From Anaerolineaceae bacterium (lineage in GTDB: Bacteria; Chloroflexota; Anaerolineae; Anaerolineales; Anaerolineaceae), in the NCBI GenBank assembly GCA_003448875.1, contig DLXG01000302.1, positions 1 through 5,733 of the forward strand: DNA of 5,733 nt. The letters are read 5' to 3'. The notes beneath the pieces are model-generated. The model did not search any database and was not told where the DNA came from. It saw nothing but the letters and a program-made list of their open reading frames with translations. Shown here in pieces: positions 1-5,607 of the stretch. Numbering within the stretch: position 1 is the first letter of the stretch; every line of letters starts with the position of its first letter. Position numbers and translations under genes: made by a program.

Positions 1-2255
1 TTGGCATGCCGGCGCTGTTCCTTGGTAACCTGATCCAGCGCCACCCCATAAATGGCAGCGGCTGTGGCCGCGTGAATATCCTGCCCGGCGCGGAAAGCCG
101 CCAGCATGGCCTGATCCTGTGCCATGTGCGCCACAATTCTCAATTCAATTTGAGAATAATCCACCGAGAGCAAGCCATAACCCGGCGCAGCAATGAAAGC
201 ATTGCGTACCAGCCGGCCGGTCTCGGTGCGGGTTGGGATGTTTTGCAGATTCGGATCTGAAGAAGCCAGCCGGCCGGTGACCGACCCGGTCTGGTTGTAG
301 GAAGTATGCACCCGCCCGGTACGCGGGTTGATTTGCTGTGGCAGAGCATCCACATAGGTTGATTTGAGCTTGGCCAGTTCGCGGTATTCGAGGATTCTAT
401 CCACCACCGGATGTTGATTGCGCAGTTCTTCCAGCACACCCGCCGAGGTAGAAAAGTGACCGGACGCGGTTTTCTTGCGCCGATCCGGCGGTTCCAGCTT
501 GAGGGTTTCAAACAGCACTTTGGATAACTGCTGGGTGGAATTGAGATTGAAAGAATAACCCACCACCCCAAAAATCTCTTTCTCAATTTCCTGCAACCGG
601 TTGGAAAGATCGCGCGACATCTGCTTCAAAAACGGCACATCCAGCATGACGCCGTTGCGTTCCATCATCCCCAAAACGGGCACCAGCGGCATTTCAATTT
701 CTTCGAACAAACGCGTGGCGTTCACCTGTTCCAGCCGCTCACGCAGCAGAGGCATCAGCCGCAGGCAGATTTCCGCATCCGCTGCGGCATACGGCGCGAC
801 CGAGCCAATCGGCACACGATCCATGGTCAACTGGTTTTTACCCTTGCCAATCAGTTCCTCGATGTGCGTCATTTGCACACCCAAATAGGATTCGGCCAGT
901 TCCTTCAACCCAAGGTTGTAATTTTCTGGCTGCACCAGCCAGGCTGCTATCATCGTATCAAACGTCAGTGGCGCAACCGAAACACCCTGATTTTCCAGCA
1001 CCAACGCATCGTATTTCAGATTATGGCCGATTTTAGCCACCTGAGGCGAGGTCAACACCGGTCGCAGCGCTTCTAAAATCTGCGCGACTGGCAGCTGTTC
1101 TTCACCCGTTCGATGACCCAGCGGCAGGTAATAACCCTGCCCGGTCTCAAAAGCCAGCGAAATACCCACCAGTTCAGCCCGCATCGGATCGGTTGAGGTG
1201 GTTTCGGTATCTATTGAAAGCACCTGCACGCCTTCCAGTTTGCGGCACAATTCTGCCAGTGCCTCATGGGTTTGTACACTGATCCACGCCCCATTTTGCG
1301 GCGGCGGTTCGCCGATCCTGACCAACGGTTCACCGAACAGGGATAGTTGCTGCCCTCCGCCCGGCAGCGGCACAGTTCGGTTTTCCAGTTTTTTCAAACG
1401 CGGCAGCAGGGAACGAAACTCCAGCTGTTGGAAAAACTCTTCGACACCCGCTAAATTGATTCGGGCAGTGCGCGCCTGATCCAGCGAGAGCACCACCGGC
1501 AAATCGGTGCGGATGGTTGCCAGCTGACGGCTCAGATAGGCTTTTTCACGGTCTTTTTCAAGCAGGTTGCGAATGCGGGGTGGTATCTGATCTAGATGAG
1601 CGTAAATATCATCCAGATCAGAATACTGCTGCAACAGCATGATAGCCGTTTTCTCTCCAATGCCAGCCACTCCCGGTATATTATCCGATTTGTCCCCCAC
1701 CAGCGCTTTGTAGTCCACAACCTGTTCGGGGCGGATGCCAAGTGTTTCAATCACTTCCTTGACGCCGTAATCTCGCGCTTCCGAAAGTTTGCTGCCAGCC
1801 AGATTAACGATCACTCGTTCGTTAACCAGTTGCAGCAAGTCCCGGTCGCCGGTGATAATTTTGACGGCCAGACCGTTTTCGGCGGCCTGCCTGGCAATAC
1901 TGCCCAGCACATCATCCGCCTCAAAACCCTCCGCTTCCAGGCGCGGAAAGCCAAAGATATCCACCATCTCGCGGATGCGCTCAATTTGCGGGCGCAATTC
2001 ATCCGGCATTTTGGCACGCGTGGCCTTGTACTCGGAGTAGAGATCATTACGGAAAGTTACCCCCGTATCGAAGGCAACCGCCAGAAATTCTGGATTTTCC
2101 TGTTCCAGCAAACGCAGCAAAACACTGGCAAAACCGTAAATACCGGCGGTCGGTTCGCCGCTGCTGGTAGTCAATTGTTGACCGGATAGGGTAATGGCAA
2201 AGTAAGTGCGGTAGGCTAAAGCATGTCCATCAATCAAATAGAGCATTGGCGGCAT
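1..2255 (-). CDS. polA: DNA polymerase I, C-terminus cut off by the window edge
   Basis: DNA polymerase I fills gaps and removes primers during lagging-strand synthesis and excision repair. The frame is open without a break from ATG 2255 to the left edge: 751 codons, of about 920 expected from the E. coli protein. The 5' nuclease domain spans about residues 1-290, with D9 in LYLIDGH, D114/D115 in EADDVL, D137/D139 in TGDRD, and the helix-hairpin-helix around GDKSDN (187-192) and GIGEKTA (198-204). The 3'-5' exonuclease spans about 325-510 with all acidic residues present: D349 and E351 (DTET), D416 (NLKYD), Y489 and D493 (YAAAD). The palm motif A is DYSQIELR, with catalytic D699 and E704. The last residues, R748-R749-H750-A751, open the O-helix (E. 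coli RRSAK), so motif C is missing only because of the window. The start at 2255 has AGGTG 7 bases upstream; an internal ATG at codon 4 has none. A QLSLF motif (303-307) sits in the linker. Identification is near certain. Confidence 0.97.
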   Translation of the reverse strand, partial: MPPMLYLIDGHALAYRTYFAITLSGQQLTTSSGEPTAGIYGFASVLLRLLEQENPEFLAVAFDTGVTFRNDLYSEYKATRAKMPDELRPQIERIREMVDIFGFPRLEAEGFEADDVLGSIARQAAENGLAVKIITGDRDLLQLVNERVIVNLAGSKLSEARDYGVKEVIETLGIRPEQVVDYKALVGDKSDNIPGVAGIGEKTAIMLLQQYSDLDDIYAHLDQIPPRIRNLLEKDREKAYLSRQLATIRTDLPVVLSLDQARTARINLAGVEEFFQQLEFRSLLPRLKKLENRTVPLPGGGQQLSLFGEPLVRIGEPPPQNGAWISVQTHEALAELCRKLEGVQVLSIDTETTSTDPMRAELVGISLAFETGQGYYLPLGHRTGEEQLPVAQILEALRPVLTSPQVAKIGHNLKYDALVLENQGVSVAPLTFDTMIAAWLVQPENYNLGLKELAESYLGVQMTHIEELIGKGKNQLTMDRVPIGSVAPYAAADAEICLRLMPLLRERLEQVNATRLFEEIEMPLVPVLGMMERNGVMLDVPFLKQMSRDLSNRLQEIEKEIFGVVGYSFNLNSTQQLSKVLFETLKLEPPDRRKKTASGHFSTSAGVLEELRNQHPVVDRILEYRELAKLKSTYVDALPQQINPRTGRVHTSYNQTGSVTGRLASSDPNLQNIPTRTETGRLVRNAFIAAPGYGLLSVDYSQIELRIVAHMAQDQAMLAAFRAGQDIHAATAAAIYGVALDQVTKEQRRHA

Positions 2256-2262
2256 TGGTTTA

Positions 2263-2267
2263 CACCT
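2263..2267 (-). promoter_or_regulatory. Ribosome binding site of polA
   Basis: AGGTG on the minus strand lies 7 bases before ATG 2255. It favours this start over the in-frame ATG three codons later, which has no such site. No terminator-like hairpin is seen in the 42-base spacer after the upstream stop codon, so polA is probably read through from the preceding gene. Confidence 0.6.
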
Positions 2268-2297
2268 GAAAGATGATTTTCAAACCCAAGCAAGCGT

Positions 2298-3809
2298 TCA
2301 CGAAGAAAGAAATCCTTGCCTTCGGCGAGTCCGGATGATGAAGTCCTCGATCAAAGATGCTTCCGGTGCATGCCGGCTGCGCAGGATCAGATGGGCCGAA
2401 GCCCAGAAGTTGCCTTTACCGGCCAGTTCGGGAATGCACTCTGCTAAATGACCGGAACTTTGATCCCGCACAATCCGCACAAGGTGGCCGGGTGATACCG
2501 CCGGCGGCAGGTTGACCGTCCACATCAAGTAGCGCGGCTCAACGCTCAAGGATTCCAGCGTGTACCCCAGTGTAGCACAAAAATCCGGCAGCCACCGAAG
2601 CAGTTCCTCGCCAATTTTTCCTTCCAACGTGGCCTGCGGGGAACGAGGCAACAAAATACAGGTGTATGACTGCCGCGCTTCGTGGTTGAAGTCGTCTCCC
2701 ACAGGCGGGCTGTGAGTCTTGCGGCTGGGGCGAGTTTCCTCCAATGCAGCCAGACTTTCCGCAAAGGTCGATTCTACCCGGTTTGCCTGCTCAGGGTTTA
2801 CACTTTCCGGTTGTGTTTCAAATTGTATACCGGCTTTGGGCAGAAATTCACTCTCCGGTTGCCAGTCTTGCGCTAAAGGCGGATTGTCTGCCCTCACCGG
2901 ATCAGGCGGAGGGATATTTTCCAAAATATCATCCAGCCTGATCTGTTCAAATTCGCCAAGGATTTCGCCCTCCTCGAACGGGACTTCCTCGAAGGGAGAA
3001 AACGGCTCTTCCGGTGCAGCAAGAGCATCAAACTCATCGGAAGGCGGCTGCTCAGCGGTTAAATCTGCCGGCGGTAATTCGTTCCAGCGTTTAGCAAACC
3101 ACTGACTCACCCGGCGGGCTTCACGCAGAGAGGTACGCGCCTCAAATAACAGTCCTAAAGGTGTTCCTTCGGAGAGCAGGGTTGCGTAAAGCAGCATGTC
3201 GCGATCCGCCTGATGCGGACGGAAGTAACGAATCAAATCCGTACGCCGTTCGCTCTGCCAGAACCGCCCTAAAACCAGGCCGGCCTCGCGCAAATCTTCT
3301 TCTTCAAGGCTGCCAATTAACAATGGAGGTCTTCCTTCCCGCAGGATAACCACCCCCAAAGCATTCCCTTCTTCCAACCAATGGGAGATGGTCTGCCTCG
3401 GATCAGCAGAAGGGTCAGAATGCGGTTGAACCGGCGGCTGGAAGGCAGGGAGTTGATTTTCGCTTTCCTGCAAGGCGGCCAGTAAATCGGGCAGGTAAAA
3501 AGGCTTGATCAGCACTGTGTCCGGGCGGAGCAGCCCCACCAGCGGATGCAGTCGGTCGTTATCGGGTGGGAAGATAATCAAGCGAGCCGGTTGTACCTCC
3601 TGCACCACTTGAAGCCACGCCTGCTGTATCTCTTCCCCGGCATCCAGATCCACCACCAGCGTTTCATAATGCGTCTGCGCCAGCATTTGACGGGCTTCCT
3701 CAACCTCACCGATGATGGAAGCCTGTTGGTAGCCGCTGCCTTTCAAACTGTTCAACAGCAGGGCACGGAAAGGCTCGTGGATACTGAATACCAGCACTTT
3801 TCCGTTCAT
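2298..3809 (-). CDS. Receiver-like / roadblock-like protein with a catalytically dead IS200-type (Y1) transposase domain
   Basis: 503 residues, with no established function that I recognise. Residues 1-115 look like a response-regulator receiver fold: strand KVLVFS, D54 in LVVDL at the phosphoacceptor position, and K102 in LIKPF. The paired acidic residues after strand 1 are replaced by SIHE and the strand-4 Thr/Ser is absent, so phosphorylation is doubtful. Residues 139-245 suggest a roadblock/LC7-like alpha-beta domain (GVVILREG, LLYATLLSEG, PLGLLFEA); this is tentative. Residues 246-377 are an acidic, proline-rich, probably disordered linker. Residues 378-500 follow the Y1 transposase pattern (LPPAVSP, HLVRIVR, SSGHL, PEL, FWAS), but the HUH histidines are Y427 and M429, and the catalytic Tyr aligns with F490. 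This suggests nucleic-acid binding without strand cleavage (inference). An in-frame TAA two codons before ATG 3809 rules out an earlier start. The stop is 42 bases from polA, which suggests an operon. The ORF is surely real; its role is unknown. Confidence 0.9.
   Translation of the reverse strand: MNGKVLVFSIHEPFRALLLNSLKGSGYQQASIIGEVEEARQMLAQTHYETLVVDLDAGEEIQQAWLQVVQEVQPARLIIFPPDNDRLHPLVGLLRPDTVLIKPFYLPDLLAALQESENQLPAFQPPVQPHSDPSADPRQTISHWLEEGNALGVVILREGRPPLLIGSLEEEDLREAGLVLGRFWQSERRTDLIRYFRPHQADRDMLLYATLLSEGTPLGLLFEARTSLREARRVSQWFAKRWNELPPADLTAEQPPSDEFDALAAPEEPFSPFEEVPFEEGEILGEFEQIRLDDILENIPPPDPVRADNPPLAQDWQPESEFLPKAGIQFETQPESVNPEQANRVESTFAESLAALEETRPSRKTHSPPVGDDFNHEARQSYTCILLPRSPQATLEGKIGEELLRWLPDFCATLGYTLESLSVEPRYLMWTVNLPPAVSPGHLVRIVRDQSSGHLAECIPELAGKGNFWASAHLILRSRHAPEASLIEDFIIRTRRRQGFLSS
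2310..2678 (-). other. Domesticated Y1 (IS200/IS605-like) transposase domain inside the 503-residue protein
   Basis: Residues about 378-500 of the host protein. From memory, family members read roughly as a strand, a helix ending in LG, a strand leading into PDHVHLL, then PP-LSPS-LVR-LKG-SS, a PEL segment, an FW or LWS segment, and a final helix with the catalytic tyrosine. The sequence keeps this order and spacing: a helix ending in CATLGY (411-416), VEPRYLMWTV (423-432), LPPAVSPGHLVR (434-445), DQSSGHL (449-455), IPEL (459-462), NFWAS (467-471) and LIEDFI (486-491). The metal-binding HUH is replaced by Y427-L428-M429 and the nucleophile by F490. No transposon ends, tnpB or target duplication surround it, so this is a fixed protein domain and not an element. 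Confidence 0.68.
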
Positions 3810-3816
3810 ACCTTAA

Positions 3817-3845
3817 AGTCTATCACGTGCAGATAGGGGATACAA
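3817..3845 (-). promoter_or_regulatory. Candidate leaderless promoter for the leftward gene pair
   Basis: Read on the minus strand, TTGTAT (3845-3840) and TAGACT (3822-3817) are separated by exactly 17 bases. The -10-like box ends 7 bases before the A of ATG 3809, so transcription would begin at or next to the start codon. In agreement, the only Shine-Dalgarno-like string, AAGG, sits one base before the ATG, too close for normal use. Both boxes are imperfect, so this remains a candidate. Confidence 0.45.
3820..3836. repeat. Short inverted repeat in the spacer of the leftward promoter, possible operator
   Basis: CTATC (3820-3824) and GATAG (3832-3836) are perfect 5-base inverted arms around ACGTGCA, which contains most of a CACGTG palindrome with the preceding C. 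The repeat fills the space between the proposed -35 and -10 boxes of the leftward promoter, where a bound repressor would block RNA polymerase. The arms are short and could occur by chance. Confidence 0.3.
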
Positions 3846-3862
3846 GCCAATTTTTACCTGCT

Positions 3863-3906
3863 CCGGCATGATGTTCATTGCTTCCCTGTTGCAATCCTCA
3901 TGCCGG
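3863..3906. repeat. Nested inverted repeat (imperfect hairpin) between the divergent promoters
   Basis: The outer arms CCGGCATGA (3863-3871) and TCATGCCGG (3898-3906) are perfectly complementary over 9 bases. Inside them ATTGC (3877-3881) pairs with GCAAT (3891-3895) around a 9-base loop, leaving an asymmetric 5/2 internal bulge. Four Ts follow on the plus strand, but no plus-strand gene ends here, so termination is unlikely. It could be an operator for one or both divergent transcripts, or a REP-like hairpin. The pairing is seen directly; the function is inferred. Confidence 0.5.
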
Positions 3907-3935
3907 TTTTACAGCGCCGACTTGGAAATATTGAT

Positions 3936-3964
3936 TTGCAAACAACCCCAAATATGGCTATACT
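3936..3964 (+). promoter_or_regulatory. Sigma-70-type promoter of the rhomboid operon
   Basis: TTGCAA (3936-3941) and TATACT (3959-3964) are separated by 17 bases, each one or two bases from consensus. The start of transcription would fall near 3971, giving a leader of about 15 bases that still contains the ribosome binding site. The -35 box lies inside the 8-base palindrome TTTGCAAA (3935-3942). Confidence 0.7.
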
Positions 3965-3976
3965 AAATAAGACATC

Positions 3977-3983
3977 GGAGGAG
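3977..3983 (+). promoter_or_regulatory. Ribosome binding site of the rhomboid gene
   Basis: GGAGGAG lies 2 bases before ATG 3986 (4 bases if the core is taken as GGAGG). It is strong but tightly spaced. It fixes the start at 3986 over the in-frame ATG at codon 16. Confidence 0.75.
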
Positions 3984-3985
3984 AT

Positions 3986-4684
3986 ATGTTTCCACTCAAA
4001 GACACCATTCGTTCCAGGTCGCTCCCCCTTATGACCTGGCTCATCATCCTCGCCAACACGCTCGTTTTTTTCGTTGAACTGGATCTCAGTCCTTTCCAAT
4101 TAGAACGCTTCATCCGCACTTTTGGCCTGCTGGGCACGCGTATTCAAATAGATAATCCTTCCACGTGGTACCCGCTGCTGACGCACATGTTTCTGCACGG
4201 CGGATGGGTGCATTTCCTCAGCAACATGTGGACCTTGTTCATCTTCGGGGACAACGTCGAAGACCGTATGGGTTCATTCCGCTTCCTCGTCTTTTACCTG
4301 ATGGGTGGTATTGCTGCCGGCATGCTTCAATTACTGCTGGGGGCTCCCAACATCCCCTCGATTGGCGCATCCGGGGCAATTGCCGCCGTGCTGGGCGCTT
4401 ACTTTTTATTCTTCCCCCGCGCGCAGGTCATCACCTTTGTGCCAGTCTTTTTCCTGCCATGGTTTGTTAACATCCCTGCGGTCATTTATCTGGGGTTCTG
4501 GTTCATTTCCCAGTTATTCTCCGGGCTGGTATCGCTGGCCCTGCCGGCCGGTATGAGCATGGGCGGCATCGCCTGGTGGGCGCATATCGGCGGGTTTGTG
4601 TTCGGCCTGCTGCTTGCCTTACCGTTTAGCGCTTCTAAGCGTCGTCAAGTCTACTGGTACCGTGACGAATATTTTCCATGGTAA
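3986..4684 (+). CDS. Rhomboid family intramembrane serine protease
   Basis: 232 residues, the usual size of a minimal six-helix bacterial rhomboid. Rhomboids cleave transmembrane segments of other proteins within the lipid bilayer. The catalytic dyad is visible: Ser129 in GASGA (127-131) and His200 in WWAHIGGFVFG. The oxyanion-supporting pair of the second helix is H76 and N80 in HFLSN. Hydrophobic stretches at roughly 15-32, 66-88, 97-118, 127-144, 158-185 and 195-214 give six membrane spans. A short charged, aromatic C-terminal tail (YWYRDEYFPW) faces one side of the membrane. There is no extra domain at either end and no signal peptide beyond the first helix. It is the first gene of a rightward operon; its stop is 32 bases from the next start. 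All key residues are present, so it should be active. Its substrate cannot be read from the sequence. Confidence 0.95.
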   Translation: MFPLKDTIRSRSLPLMTWLIILANTLVFFVELDLSPFQLERFIRTFGLLGTRIQIDNPSTWYPLLTHMFLHGGWVHFLSNMWTLFIFGDNVEDRMGSFRFLVFYLMGGIAAGMLQLLLGAPNIPSIGASGAIAAVLGAYFLFFPRAQVITFVPVFFLPWFVNIPAVIYLGFWFISQLFSGLVSLALPAGMSMGGIAWWAHIGGFVFGLLLALPFSASKRRQVYWYRDEYFPW

Positions 4685-4707
4685 CCTCATTCCCGTAACT
4701 TCTAAAT

Positions 4708-4712
4708 GGAGG
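4708..4712 (+). promoter_or_regulatory. Ribosome binding site of the SDH-type protease gene
   Basis: GGAGG lies 4 bases before ATG 4717, inside the 32-base gap after the rhomboid stop. I see no promoter or terminator in the gap, which supports co-transcription. Confidence 0.7.
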
Positions 4713-4716
4713 CATT

Positions 4717-5565
4717 ATGGACCTGATCAATCTACTCTGGCTCTTTCTGATTATTTCCAGTCTGGTGCCGCTTTTCCGCCAAAAAATCATCGAAGCAGAT
4801 CGGCTGCGCCTGATGAGAACCATTGAAACCAAACGCGGCTCACGCGTCATTGCTCTGATTCACCGGCAGGAAAGCATGAGTTTTCTGGGCTTTCCGGTGG
4901 CTCGCTATATTGATATCCAGGATTCGGAACAGGTCTTGCGCGCCATCAAATTGACCGACCCCAAACTGCCGATTGATATTATTCTCCACACACCCGGCGG
5001 TCTGGTGCTGGCAGCCGAGCAAATAGCCAACGCGCTTGCCCGTCATGAAGGCAAAGTGACCGTCATGGTGCCGCATTACGCCATGTCCGGCGGGACGATG
5101 ATTGCGCTGGCAGCCGATGAAATCATCATGGATGAAAATGATGTGCTCGGCCCGGTAGATCCGCAAATCGGCAACTTTCCCGCCGCCTCGATTTTACAGG
5201 TGGTTGCCGAAAAAGACCGCAACCGCATTGACGATGAAACTCTGATCCTGGCCGATATTTCGCGCAAGGCCATCGAGCAGGTCAAAGCCACCATTCGCCG
5301 AATCGCCTCAGTCCACTACCCGCCGGAAAAAGCCGAATTTCTGGCAGAAGAACTGGCAACCGGCAAGTGGACGCATGATTACCCGATTACGGTGGACGAA
5401 GCCCGCCAGTTAGGTTTGAATGTCAACACCGAATTGCCCGAAGAAATCTATCAATTGATGAACCTGTACCCGCAAACCCAGCAGCGCCGTCCCTCGGTTG
5501 AATACATCCCACTTCCCTATCCTGCCCGCCCGGCACTCCCGGCGCGTAAAACGAAAAGTGAGTGA
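4717..5565 (+). CDS. Membrane-anchored serine-dehydrogenase-proteinase family (ClpP/SppA-fold) protease
   Basis: 282 residues, matching the SDH_sah proteinase family (formerly DUF114), a distant relative of ClpP and SppA. A single hydrophobic segment at about 3-20 anchors the N-terminus in the membrane. The crotonase-like core follows: IDIILHTPGG (86-95) forms the oxyanion region, the nucleophile is Ser124 in HYAMSGGT, and NDVLGPVDPQIG (141-152) follows the active-site helix. The family is described with a Ser-Asp-His triad in an order different from ClpP; D148 and H220 (in KWTHDYPIT) are my candidates for the other two residues. The C-terminal 30 residues are proline-rich and basic, probably disordered. 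The gene sits between the rhomboid and a helix-hairpin-helix gene, with strong ribosome binding sites and no terminators. It probably degrades or clips membrane or membrane-associated proteins. Family assignment is confident; substrate and triad assignment are inference. Confidence 0.93.
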   Translation: MDLINLLWLFLIISSLVPLFRQKIIEADRLRLMRTIETKRGSRVIALIHRQESMSFLGFPVARYIDIQDSEQVLRAIKLTDPKLPIDIILHTPGGLVLAAEQIANALARHEGKVTVMVPHYAMSGGTMIALAADEIIMDENDVLGPVDPQIGNFPAASILQVVAEKDRNRIDDETLILADISRKAIEQVKATIRRIASVHYPPEKAEFLAEELATGKWTHDYPITVDEARQLGLNVNTELPEEIYQLMNLYPQTQQRRPSVEYIPLPYPARPALPARKTKSE

Positions 5566-5593
5566 ATGCGGGACCGATAGTTTTAGCCCACAG

Positions 5594-5601
5594 AAAGGAG
5601 G
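5594..5601 (+). promoter_or_regulatory. Ribosome binding site of the helix-hairpin-helix gene
   Basis: AAAGGAGG, a near-perfect anti-16S match, lies 6 bases before ATG 5608. It is the strongest such site in the window. Together with the reading frame that follows, it shows that a real gene begins here. Confidence 0.8.
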
Positions 5602-5607
5602 TTTAAG

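Noticed and set aside
140..586. Minus-strand open frame of 148 codons
   Set aside because: It is a shifted frame inside polA. The true frame through the same bases gives the TGRL, DPNLQNIP and DYSQIELR motifs.
1596..2189. Plus-strand open frame of 197 codons
   Set aside because: It lies fully antisense to the 5' nuclease domain of polA, whose motifs are unmistakable. It has no ribosome binding site and no recognisable family pattern.
1..2255. Pseudogene or truncated polA
   Set aside because: The frame is intact over 751 codons with all visible catalytic residues, and it stops only because the window ends inside the O-helix.
2719..3105. Plus-strand open frame of 128 codons, Ser/Gly-rich
   Set aside because: It is antisense to the acidic linker of the 503-residue protein. 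Its composition is what Glu/Pro-rich codons give on the opposite strand.
2298..3809. Active IS200/IS605 insertion element
   Set aside because: The catalytic residues are lost and the domain is only the last quarter of a larger protein. No tnpB or end hairpins flank the gene.
3863..3906. Rho-independent terminator
   Set aside because: A stem followed by four Ts is present on the plus strand, but no plus-strand gene ends upstream. The stem is also bulged and the T run short.
3875..4099. Minus-strand open frame of 74 codons across the divergent region
   Set aside because: It overlaps the rhomboid start and its promoter in antisense, with no ribosome binding site or recognisable motif.
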